NCBI GenBank assembly: GCA_022885665.1
Contig: JAGQDJ010000260.1
Span: 620,001 to 684,000 of the forward strand
DNA length: 64,000 nt
Origin: Triops longicaudatus
Lineage: Eukaryota; Arthropoda; Branchiopoda; Notostraca; Triopsidae
Direction of reading: 5' to 3'
Of the stretch, positions 49,401-61,255 are shown piece after piece; the first letter of the stretch is position 1; every line of letters starts with the position of its first letter. The notes beneath the pieces were generated by a model. That model was given only the letters and a program-made list of their open reading frames with translations. It searched no databases and was not told the origin of the DNA. The position numbers were made by a program, and so were the translations under genes.

Positions 49401-52400
49401 ACAATAAAGAATAATTATTATTAAAGAAAAATAATTATAAACAAAATTAGCTAGATACACGACAGGGTTGAAAAATTAAGTTGAGTTAGTTGCGCTAATA
49501 TTCTAGGATATAGTTACGTACTTAACGTCACACCAGAGCATTAGCGTATATTACAATATTTCCAAAGTAATTTGTTTCTCTTAATTGGCCACATAACTAC
49601 ACATCGTTTAGGGGAAGTAAAAGGGACCTTTGAGAGCCAAGCAGTTGTTACCTTCCTCCATAAAGATTCCTTCACGAAATATGAGCTTAGAAGGGGGCGC
49701 ATATGTCAGGGTGTGACGAATGCCTTTACCAGTTGTCACGAAATATGTATCTATTTGCTAGGATGTTCGAGCAGCGAATAAAAAAATCTGTTGAATTCTC
49801 GCGAGTCACAATGGCACAGATATATTTCCCCGCGAAAAGCGGAAGCCACACTGTCAACGACTTTTCCCCCCAATTTTTCCAAAGCTTTCATAAACAAACC
49901 GCGTTTCAACCAGTTTTCTTTCTCGGCTCAGGTGAATTTTGACGTAAATAGATTTGCACGTTCCAGTTCAAAACTCTGGCCCAGGCATTTCTGCGCCAGG
50001 AACTCTTTATCTCCGTCGTTTCGTCATTTCGAGATAGTGAAACAGAGAGGTTTCGGTTTCCTTGTCCTTCCATTCCTCCTAACCTCTCTTTCACGCTGCA
50101 CAACAAAGCTCTGGACATAGCAACGCGAAACTCGAGACGCTCCTTAGTTAACATTGTTCCTAAAACGGACGCTTCTCAGTTTGCGAAAACTTGTCCCGTC
50201 CTGTTCGCTTTAGCAATCAGCTCTCACTGTGCAAGATAATTATAGCTTTCTGCAAGTGCTTCACTAAACTGCAACACCATTAGGAAACTGTTGGATTTCC
50301 CTTTCTTACTGCTCTCGAAACAATGCACCACAAATACGCACCGAGCTATTAGAAATAATGTATTTTTAAAAAATATTGTTTAATGGAAATAGCTCCCGAA
50401 AAGTTACCGCACAGACGGAGAAAAGTTTTTTATATTTTTTTATTTTATTTTACGTATCTGTTTCGTGAGAATCCGAAAGGAAAAATCATTAAATACTAAA
50501 GCGTAATACCGTTGGTCACCGGACGACCTTTCCTATTCGTTGTAATGTGAAGGAGAATTCATTGTTGCAACAATCAATTCTCTGCCCTCGTCCTTTCTGT
50601 TCTTGTGCATTCCGGTTTCAACCTTTGGCCAAGTTGTTCGTGAAAATTCTACCTCTGAATTCAAATTTAATTGTTGGCCAGAACTGTTGTTTCGCATCTA
50701 ATACAACAGCTAGTTTAAGTTAAACTCGTGATTCGTTAAAGAAGAATTTCCCCTTTTTGGTCCGTACATCCGAAACGGTCTCATTTGTTAACCGAAGTTT
50801 TGAAAGGTCTTTGTTTCACAAACAAGGCATTTGATATGAGAGCGAAATGCTCACAAAAAGCAGAAGAACAGAATGTATTACATTAAACGGAACGCTCTCA
50901 AGCCATTAACGTACCTGTCTAGAGCTTTGTACCATTTCATACGTATTCTCAATGTTGAGATGTTTCATCTTGAATCTTATGAACTAAATTTAACTAATTT
51001 GCCTGGCGACAGCTTAGCATTAAATATATTTCTTCAGGACAACCAGACACGCAGAAGACTTGTCGTTATGACGCCTTTCCAAGTGAAGGATTCAAAGGAG
51101 CTTAAGTAAAGACAATCTTAGTATTACACTCGACATAAGAAGTTCACCGGGGCTGCAATCATCACTCCACTTTCATCTTGGTTCACAACTTTCTTTTTGG
51201 ACCCGCTGGATTACTATTTCCTCCTATTTCGCGGGCAAAAACTATCCCAAACTTGGCGAATCATACCAAGAAAGATCCACAATGCTTGTACTGAATAAAC
51301 AATCTTTGGAGCTACATAAACACGTGATTTATGAAGCGTACAAAGCAACCGTACCTCCACAATAAAAACCCCAGTTTTTGAAACGCAGATTAGACGGGTT
51401 AAGCAAACAAAAGTACGCAAGGATCTTGGGAACTGCGCTGTTCTTCTCCAATTATAATATACTGTTGTGCACGTTCGCCTGCTTATTAAAGCGGTCAATA
51501 AATAAGCACCCACTGTGTGCTTCCGAACTTTAACCATCTGACAGATTTACTGCATTTTCGGCATTTAATCAAAATGCCACGAAATTTCTAACACTTTATT
51601 CGAACATTGTATCAAAAAATTCTTAAGAAAAGAAGATTTTGTTTCTTCCTCTGACGCAATATAAACTGCTTAATATTATTCCTTTATTCTACGACGTCTA
51701 ATGAGCCTGCGGCTGTCAAAAAATCGCCCATGTATGGCGCAATTCAATTTAACAATGAACTGGTTAGTTCATTCATGGGAATCTGCCATTTTTTTCCAAT
51801 TTTAGGGTGAATATTCCGCGTATAGTTGCGTAAAGACGTGGTTTACGTAAGCCACGTGCCGAGCACGACACGTAAGTCGAGTTGCCACGAAACTTTGCTG
51901 AATATCTTGAAGACTTTAGTAGTCAATAATCAAGGCACATTCGGTGGCCGTGTCCATCTTGTTTCCATGAAGGCAAGGTCAAGTTTCCTCATATGGAAGA
52001 ATCTCGGAAGAACGAATTGACAAACTGAACTTGAAACTCGTCCATCCTTCTCCGAGTACCCCCCCCCTTTCCGGTCTGTCCTTTCCGTTTAAAAATCCGC
52101 GGCGGTAGCCAGGAGAGGCAAAGAACCGGTCACCAAACAGATGGGAACGTTTTGCATACTTTCCTAACCTTCTCCTTTTCTCCTTCAAGAGCTAGAAGGC
52201 TTGCTAGGACTGTTTCAGGTACATTGCCCATGGCTTTTTCTCTCCTTTTCCTCTTTCAGTTCTTTTTGGGCCATTTTCTCTCTCACCAGACTCCACACAC
52301 ACCTTGCGATGTATAAATCGTACTTAAGACGCATGCCAGCGACGGGTGCAATGTAAGCTGATCTTTATTTCCTTTTTACTTTCTGCGACGATTAGAAATA

Positions 52401-54289
52401 ATAAATCCTGAACCCCCCAAAAAGACAAATGCAGCCACGGTAATAAAAACTAGGGTTGGAAATTTTCCGTGCATTTTGCCTTGGAATCAATAGGTCAAAC
52501 GTCATATGCTCTCTCAATTCTCCAGCATCTCTTCCCCATTTTTGCCTGCCTCTCGCCTTATCTCTTCGCTTTTAAAAGTAGTTCCATATCGCCATAACTT
52601 TCTTAGCTCCTCCCCTTCAGTGGGAGAGGAAAAAAGGCAACGTGACTCAATCAAATTCCCATCTGGAAACCGCTAAGCCAAAGAATCGTGTCTTGGCGTC
52701 TTAAGTTAAGCTACTAAATCTTTATTCCCAATCTTTTCTCCTTTTCGCAGGTTCAGACAACGTTAATGGCCAACACAGAACCAAAAATCGGATCTTAGTA
52801 ACAGCCCCGAAAGATTAGCAGCCTCGAGATGTGGGGAAATCGATGAAAATCAGCGCCTTTTGGAAAGAAATCTTTAGCAGCTCTTTATAAGTCTTAATAG
52901 CGCTCAAAAGATGACATTTTTCTTTCTTTTATTTCAAGCCAATTTTGATACTCGAGATATTCATACTTCGAAAACAACGTATTAAAACTTTTCCTCATTC
53001 TCTTAAGAACACCACAAACATGACTTTTCTCATTTAAGCTAATATAACTGCTAACTTTTGTTGGCAATAATCGCGAGTCCAAAGTGGCTAGGTTTCAATT
53101 AGCAGGAGCTACACGACAAACTTAAATTGGTTTTACTCGCCAAAATCTGAGCGATGGCTTTTGTGAGATCAAAGGATAAAAAGTTTCTTCTAACTCTTAC
53201 ACAATCTTGAACTGCTGATGTTGGGAAATCATTCTGTAGGAGACAATGAAGCTTCCTTATAAATTCAACTTACAAAATAATGTTAAGAGTAAAAATGGCT
53301 GAAAATTGGTTCAAACGCAACACACGAAACAGAAGCTCGTGAGAGAAAAACTGGTAAAAAATACGACAGGAAATTCTCGAATTTTTCTTACACTTCGGGG
53401 TTCATTGTTTTCACAAAGTTCTCGGTTGTTTTAGTTCTTACAGGCTTTAAAGTGTTGCCAATATTTTTCTCTGCACGTGTTCTGTTCACTGGATTTTGTT
53501 GTTCTGTTTGAACAGTTCAGGTGACTGGCGTGCTGGCGAAGACAATGGACTTGAAATTTAATCAAGAATATTCCTGGCTTCTCCAAACGAATGTTCAGAA
53601 TGGCTCTGACACTAACTCAATCAAAAACGTAAGAAAAAGAAAGAAAAAACGAAGAAAGCGCCCGACTCGCGCGCTGAGAAATATTATTAAAACCTGACTC
53701 GAATTTCTCTGCCTTTTTTTCTTGGGGTTTCGGCACCTTGGAGGTATGCATGCTCGTTTTCGCTTAAAACGGAACCTCAGAACTGGGTCGTAAATTGAGT
53801 GAGCTTCTTTTTCCCAAAACCCTTCGCGGTTGCTTTCTCAATACACGTTGTTCCACCGCGTTGTGCCAACTGCCAAACGCTCGAATTCATCCCCAAACAG
53901 TTCTACATTTAAAAGCATAACGTAAACTACTGTTACCTGGAGAAGTGAACAGCAAACGCGATACTTTCCCTCGTAATAAAATCCTAAATGGGGTGGTTTT
54001 TGTCGCTGCCAATAACCTTCACACAGTTGCACTTTCTTTCTCTTTTGCTTTTCCTGGAAAGAGCAAAAAGAAATCCACCAATCTTTCTTTTTCTTTAGTA
54101 AGCTCAAAGATTGTAAAAGCCACTATCACACAGACAACTTTTGAAAACAAGAGTTTCGAGAACACTGCAGTCAACGGGGTGTCACAAGCGACGCACGTGA
54201 AAATTGGGGTAAAAACTTGCGATTTTAACACGACAATTCCACTTAACGTGGTAAGATTGAACGTGGTTGAGAGTAAAACGGCAGAAGGT
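43406..54289. other. Long spacer without recognisable gene
   Basis: About 11 kb with no supported exon. The segment 44.6-45.1 kb is somewhat GC-richer than its surroundings but has no sustained frame. There is a C-run near 52060. Confidence 0.35.
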
Positions 54290-54620
54290 GCAATAAAGCG
54301 CTAAACCTGTGCAAGAACGAACCGAAAATTATCGCCCGTTCTACACCAGCACTCGCCGTTTATCTTCTGACGCGTTGTGCTCGCGTCCCTTGCTCACTGA
54401 GAACTGAACCTAACGCTCCAGATGGCGTGAAACCTGAAGCGATGGGCGGGCTTCATGAAAGAGGAATGCTGCGTTCGCGTCTGAAAACGGAGGCGGAGCC
54501 CCGTAGTAGACAACTCGGAAACCAGGGAAAAAGTGCAAGCGGTTGACGGCGGTCTGAGATAACCCGGGCTTTGTGTCGAGCTTTTGTTACTTCGCGCCGA
54601 AATTCGCCTGCCGAGTGGAC
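54290..54620. promoter_or_regulatory. CpG-rich patch, possible promoter
   Basis: About 30 CpG dinucleotides in roughly 330 bp, in otherwise AT-rich DNA, including GGGCGGGC and CGCGCCG. No long frame crosses it. An initiator-like TCAGTT exists on the minus strand, but no DPE at +28. A promoter, an old gene fragment or a GC-rich repeat are all possible. Confidence 0.25.
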
Positions 54621-54954
54621 GCTAACTCACGGTGGTTTCAGGTTCGTTCTATCGTTGTAACGTACACGCAGGGGGTGGAAAAATTTGTCCATTATATCCA
54701 ATTTTACGTCATAAACAGTAAGGGAATACATATTTTGAGAAAAATTCGAAACTGTGTCAAGATTTATTGCGATGAAAGGCAGGATTTTTATAATTTATAG
54801 TCTAAAATTTGCTTAGAAAATATCGCTTAAATGGAGTTTTTAAATTTCATACTTGTGAAAGGATCCAAATTTTAGTCGCTTCTAGCCATTTGCAGAATTG
54901 ATTTTGGAAAAAAGTGCCTCGCTCGTTACAAACTAGGTAAAAGCTAAAACTTTA

Positions 54955-55437
54955 CTGTCGAAAGCATCTTTGTGAAGTGAGTAACGTTCGCGAAACTTTG
55001 TACCAAAACTTCTATTTGAAGTTTTAGAAAATTGATCAGCTCTTGGACCTTGCAAGAACCGGGAATTCTGAAGAGCCTGGTTCGGATTAAACCCAATCTC
55101 ATTGTCATCTAAACTCAGAAGTGAAATACCGCAAAACAAATTTGTTTCTTTAACATAACTTAATCCACAAACGACAAATTCTTGTGGAATCTTTTCATCC
55201 GTCGCATACTTGAATATTGCAAATGCTTGTCTTTCGGTTTTGTAAGCACTTCAGTTCAACTGTCTTTCTAAACTTAGAATCGCTCATCCATCCTGATGGA
55301 GAAAACCGCACACAGACAATTCTGTAAAGCAAACACACAGGTTCCCATTTCTTGAGATCAGGAAGATAATTGAATGGCTCGACCATCAACCAATGACAAC
55401 TCCTTGGCTCATGAATTTTAAGGGAAGAGAAAAACAT
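54955..55437 (-). pseudogene. Possible decayed or unrecognised coding segment
   Basis: Two overlapping minus-strand frames read like protein. The first (55437 to about 55250) contains EPFNYLPDLKKWEPVCLLYR. The second, in another frame from about 55245 onward, contains FKYATDEKIPQEFVVCGLSY, then NLFCGISLLSLDDNEIGFNP. The pair W-x-V-C and F-x-G-I-S faintly recalls pentraxin/laminin-G-like lectin domains, but I cannot claim a match. Joining them needs a frameshift or an unseen intron, so a pseudogene or chance are both open. Confidence 0.22.
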
Positions 55438-58376
55438 CCAGATTTAAATAAGAAAGTAGAAAAAAATCAAAATTTCTTTTTAAACCTGGACTATCACAAT
55501 TCTTGCGTGTCCGGACCAATATTGGACTCACGAATTGAAGTTTTGCTTTCGCTTACTTCTCCGAGGGTTAACGACTTCTGTTTTCCTTTTTTCCATTCAC
55601 TCAACACACAGAATGGGTAAAAAGCTAATGCTGGCCGCTTCCAACTTCCAAAAAAAAAAAAAAAAAAAAACAAGAGAAAATAATGAAAACGGTAACAGAA
55701 AATAGCCTTCTGCGTGAAACTCTATCCTTGTCAACGGTTTCGTTTTCCCCTTCTTTTTCTCAATTTTTCCCTCCACCCTCTTTGTGCTTGGGGCTACACC
55801 CTCACCAAGATATTCCAATGGCTGCTTCCAAGACTCACGCCTGCGATACTAGTGCTACCATTGATCTGCACACTGCATCAGCATGAATATTTCAACGTGT
55901 CCAGACCTCGGGAGTTGTAACGCTTTATATAAAAAATAAGCATAAATTCTCACACTCCAATACACCTATTTTCTCTGCTAACGTTCCCTAAAGCCTTTCA
56001 CGCTTTCTGTTGGAAATTCGATCATTTAACCGTCTATGACCTAGTGACAGAAAATAGCAACTCTCTCTTTCGATACTTTCCATTATTGAAAACGAGTTAG
56101 TTGTCCTATTCTCGGTAAAAAAGATACTTAGGTGGACACATTAGCCAACCTCTACTTTTCGTCACAGTTTTTAGAGCTTCGGTGCTCTTCACACACATAA
56201 AAAAAGAAAACTGTGGCATGTGGCCCAACAATAGCACCGCGGGCTATCGACGTTCATTGTTGTCTTGTCTATTTTCTGCACCCCCAACCACTCTTCGTTT
56301 TCGGAGTTTATAACGTCCTCACGACTCCGCCTACTCACCCTTGCATTTGTCCACCTTTGCTCAGTGTCCTCCACCCCCCAAAATCCCTCTATGACCACAT
56401 ACTATAGGTTATTCACAAAAAGCGACCCTTGCGGACACAATGGACGCTACGGTTATTGTTAGCAACGCTTCTTTTTTCCACTTGGGAAACCACGGATAGT
56501 TGTCCCTTTCGATTTCCGTATTCATACGAGGCTTCAATGGAATAATATAAATATGTTAGGCTAAGCTAACCATGTTTTGATTTCGAGCTGTCCTATCGAC
56601 TGCAGCCTGAAACCCCGGGAAAGCCATTTCGAATTCCATCAAGAACTTGTTCGCATTTCAATTGGTTCCCAACTGAGTGGAAATGTATGGAGTGCCTCCG
56701 ATATGACTGTAAACAAACACTGCTGGAAGAGAGGGGAGAGCATACAGAGACACGTTCGAAGTAACTTTGAGTTGACGTAACTTAAGTCGAAGGTCACCCT
56801 GAATACATCTGAATACATTGGAACACTCTTAACTTAGGGAGCCTGACTGCATACCCGCTTTTCAAGTCTATGCACATATGATTTAACTGAAGACTTGGAA
56901 ACTACGACGCTGTGACAAGTTTTTAAAACATTGCGTACCATTGCGGCATTTTTGTGCTACAACAAATCCTGCTATCTCTTCCGAGGATGTGACAGAATCT
57001 TCACGGCAGACGGAAAATTTGGACCTGTAAAACTGAAAGGCAATGTGCTGAATTTCTATTGCACAACGGAGATATCCTGTATTTCATTGTTGCTTACTCT
57101 TACATTCGCCACTGAAATGGAACTAAAACATAAGGCAGGGCTGTCCGGCACCTCATTGAAGTCCCCTTGCTTATACTGAAACACAGCACAGCCTAGCATG
57201 ACTCATGCTACTTCAGTGGCGGCGCCACTAGTAAGCCTTACATGGAAAGTTAAATTTGTTGAGTTGTGAATTAAGTATGAAATTAATAACAACAATAAGT
57301 AATGACACACTTGCCTGCAAAGCAAAGCAAATAAATCCAAGCGAAATCTTTTTCAAATACCAAGAGAAGCAATGACTTTTTCTCAATAAGATTTCTGAAA
57401 AATACCACAAATTTACATTACTATTCTTCTAAAAAAACTTATGTTCCATAACATTCCGTCCTTTGTAAGAATCATCTTCTTCCTGATCTTTTGACCCACG
57501 TAAAGTCAACCAGGATGAGATTCACAGTTTGTTCATTTTTGTCTGTTTGTTAAAAAAGATTTTACACTGCGCTAAGGTCTTAAAGATTTCCTATTCTAAC
57601 TTAACGATCGTTTCATTCTTAGTGTTCTTATGCACAAGCAACCCTTTTCTCGAAAGTTTTCTCTCGATAACCTTCTCCATGCAGCTTCCTGAGCTCAGTA
57701 GGCTGCTAGAGAGGAGTTTGAGGCTGCGAAATTGCTTTAATTTCTTGGCCTCATATTGCTGCAAACACTATACACAGAAATTCCAGTCAAAGGAAGGAAA
57801 AAGCTTGAAAGGCAATAGAAGACAGCTCTGAGCCCAAAGCCAAATAATAATAGTAACAACTGTCAACATAATCTGCGATGTAGCTTGGTACTATCCGTGT
57901 GCTCCGAGAGCAAATGCCCCCGAGCGTTTCAAAATATACGAAGCTATTTCGCAATCCTCCGCTGATAAGTCACCGTCTCACCACGATGGAATTCCGCGGC
58001 GTAGTCGCCAGCTTCCACGAATTCTTCGAATCGTTCTTCGTAGAAACACACTCTCGGCCTAGTTCCGCACTTTTCGGATAAAGACGTAAATATTCGGCAA
58101 CAACTCATCCATTAGCGGCCGGGAAAACTCGACAGTGTCAGGCAAGTCGAAAGGTGAAGTTATGCCACAACGCTAAGTCAAGTGAAGCTGTTTGTCCGAC
58201 CCAAAACGTAACTAAACTCTAATGTAGTTAACCAAGGAACTTTTGCCTACATTACCCTAACCGCTCCTGAATAACGCTCTTCTCACTCATTCAAGTTAAT
58301 TAGGATACAACTTAGTTGTATTCTTCACTTCAATTTTAATTACGAAGATATTTTTTTAAAAAAATATGAAAGAACG
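55438..58376. other. Spacer
   Basis: Contains an uninterrupted A-run of about 20 at about 55650-55670, possibly a retroposon tail, though no matching body was identified. No gene recognised. Confidence 0.35.
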
Positions 58377-58800
58377 AAATACACTTTGTTCCGTGCTAAA
58401 GCACGAAAGGTTTTTTGTATATGTTTAATGTGCCTTGTTGTAGTGGATAGAAACAGCACGATAGACAAAGTATCCACTATGTTCAATTTCATTGTTACTC
58501 AACAGTTAAATTTCGTAGCCTCCCACCCTAACTCTAAAATTCATTATTGGTGATAATGAAATCCCCTGCACCCAGCCTGGATGAGTTAGTCCCTTTTCGA
58601 CCTCCTTTTGAACCAGACCTATTTCTTCAGCACACGATTTGATTGTTGTAAAATTAAATTAAAAATAAATCCCTAACAGTGAATGAGTGTAACCTATTGG
58701 CCTCTGTATTTTGCTTCATCAAAATCATCTGAAGTGAGCAAATTGCCTTATAAAAACGGAACACTTCCCTGTCGCCCTTAGCGCGATTCTGGCGGCGACA
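58377..58800 (+). repeat. Repeat family A, long subfamily copy 2
   Basis: Same orientation and extent as 13522-13890, with about 57 bp extra around 58676-58733. The 5' hairpin CGTGCTAAAGCACG is intact; the 3' GTCGCC/GGCGAC stem is weakened by substitutions. Confidence 0.75.
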
Positions 58801-60367
58801 CACTTCATGAATGCAAATTTACCTCATAAAAATCTATAGTTCGTGTCTCTTTTTGTTTCTTTCACCTGAAAGAAAAAAAAGGAATTCGACACTACTCGCC
58901 TTACACGAAAATTTTCTAGGAATTTTCATATAAGCTCATCACGTATTCCGCTAGCATATGTGTGCTATCTGGGCCGGTTGCTATTTATGCGATCCGCCAC
59001 ATATTCGCACAAGGAAGAGTTGGCCTCCCCCTCATTGAAAGCTATCAAAAGGAAAGTGCCCTTTAAAAGCATTCAATTTCAACAGACTTGTCTCCCATTA
59101 AAAACCTTAATTCCAACTACCGACTGGAGTTGATGTGCCAGTGATTAGCAACATCCCGGTACTCATCCGTTCCGTTCGTTGTTTTCCCTTCGCTGCAGCG
59201 TACGACCTAATCAGGAAATTAGAATCGCTCCAGAAGTTCCATTGCCTTTTTCATTTAGACGCTATTTTCAGCGATCCTAATCTGGCAATGAGTGCAAAAT
59301 AGGGTAATTAAAAAGCAAAAAAAAATATTGCAAAAACAAATACGTTCAAAATTTAAACAAGTTAAATTGGCCATAAATTATCCATTAATATTTAAACAAG
59401 TTAGAGAGGCAAAAAGTAACGAAACAAAAATAAAATTAAAAAAATCTAATAATAAAAATAAATCAAAAATAAAATTAAAAAATAAAAAATTCACTGGCAT
59501 ACTATTACTTAATACATATTCGAATGAAACCAGAGGCGTAGCAGTCATAGCTAATCGATTGCTTTATTTTTTATATTACATGGCTTACCTTGAGTCTAAT
59601 TCATCTTCGCTTACTTTATGCGCTGCATTGATTTCTAAAGTTTTAAACCAATAAGATACGAAATAAATTCTTTGTTCAGGACTAATTAAACTAAACATTT
59701 GCTCAGTCTGTCTACTCTGACCCTTCAACCTTAAAAGATCCTAGTAGTAACAAAAGAATGAAATAATGTTATAACTTTCCTAAAATTTTTCTCTTTCTTC
59801 TAACCCTCACTTCCTTCGCCGTTTTGACACATAATTCTTCATAAAAACTAGCCTCAACTTTGTGCCCATATTTTTCCGTTTTTTTTTCTTTCGGACTAGG
59901 AAGCTCAAACATTCACGGTCGGTTAACTTAAACAGGGTTCTCCAGAAATAACATACCTCTCCAGTATACAATCCGACAGTTTCTAACCCTTGGCCGGTTG
60001 CTGGGTCGCATATTTCCATAGAGCCCTTTCACATGCTGTTCAGGTTTCCACATGTCATGTTTTATAGGCCCATCATGGGCATTTCTCTCTCAATTTGGCT
60101 CAGCAGTTTTTCGGGAACCAACAGACTTGAAATGCTCTCTGAGCTCCTCTTGTGTACTGCAGGGAATCTAATGTCCGATGTCCCTGCATATAATAGCATA
60201 GCATTTTTTTTTCTTTTATTTTGATGCTCCTTTTTTCAATCCTTCGTCGAAATATTAGAGAGACTTCAATGTCAAGGTTTTCGCTCAGCTAGGCTTTTTT
60301 CTCGCAAAGTACACAAAATGCTTTTTGAAGGCTTTATAAAGATTCGGGAAATAGAATGGCAATAGAG
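58801..60367. other. AT-rich spacer with A-rich tract
   Basis: 59300-59490 is strongly A-rich and gives a Lys/Asn-rich 120-codon frame by composition alone. No gene recognised. Confidence 0.35.
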
Positions 60368-61255
60368 GAGGGGCGGGACATTTGCTACGTCGGACCAACC
60401 GTTCAAAAATCATAAGTAATGAACTACAAACGTTTTACAAGTGGAAAAATTCATACGCTTGGTAGGTACAACGAAATACAAACGAGCAAAGTTTCGCCGA
60501 AAAAGAGTATAGCGTACACGAGAAAAAAAAATAAACCTGTGTCACTTTTTTAAGAAACGGGTCCTATTAATTTCGTTGCACCGCTCAACGTATCTACCGA
60601 AAAGTGAAGCAAAAATACTGATTGTGTAGAGGATAAGTTGGAGAATAATCTGCCCAAAGAAGCGCAGCAAATTCGCTGTTGATTTTGTACGAGATTTTAG
60701 AACTCCAAAGTGATGATTTAGCCCGTTTTGGACTGAGCCGTTTTTACTGCGAACCGACTTGGCAACGCTGCACCCTACTCACAATCCGAAATGCCTACAA
60801 CTTGACCACTCCCACTGACCAAAACATAGCTGAGGAAAACGGCCGACTCCTTTACAACACTGACTTGTCTTGCTGTCGTTATTTGGTCAAAATTATGCAT
60901 CTTTTGGCACAAGTCAGAGCTAGAAAGTTTTCAGTATCGACAGGGAGTATAACTATAAGAATTCATTCACATATTTTAACTCCGTACTGCGTTTTTTACA
61001 AGAGGTCCATCGACTAGTGTCCTTGTGGCAACACACAACGCCTATTCCAAATTGTGTCCCCGGCATCTCAGTTTGTACACTGGGAAGAGGCTCTAGTTTC
61101 ATAGTCATATTTTCTTGTTTTTCATCCTTTTGGAACGTGTAACACCTCATTTGATAGCCAGGATAATAATCCATCGAATGCGCGTAGCTTTGGGCTGCAA
61201 TATTGTGTGTGTGTGAAGAGAAAAATAAAAAACCGGAATGTGTCCACATTGTCCC
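60368..61255 (-). repeat. Repeat family E, copy 2 (about 0.89 kb)
   Basis: Inverted relative to 30452-31330. The exon-like frame (minus strand, around 61200 to 61000) stays open and runs past the point where copy 1 stops, because the two differ by an indel near CTTGTAAAAAACG. The opposite frame (60679-61017) is open for 112 codons and is shortened by the same indel. Confidence 0.75.

Noticed and set aside
50873..51109. 78-codon frame with LPGDSLALNIFLQDNQ
   Set aside because: Looks protein-like in one stretch but has no convincing splice context or family match.
59292..59654. 120-codon Lys/Asn-rich frame
   Set aside because: A-rich tract; the composition alone produces it.
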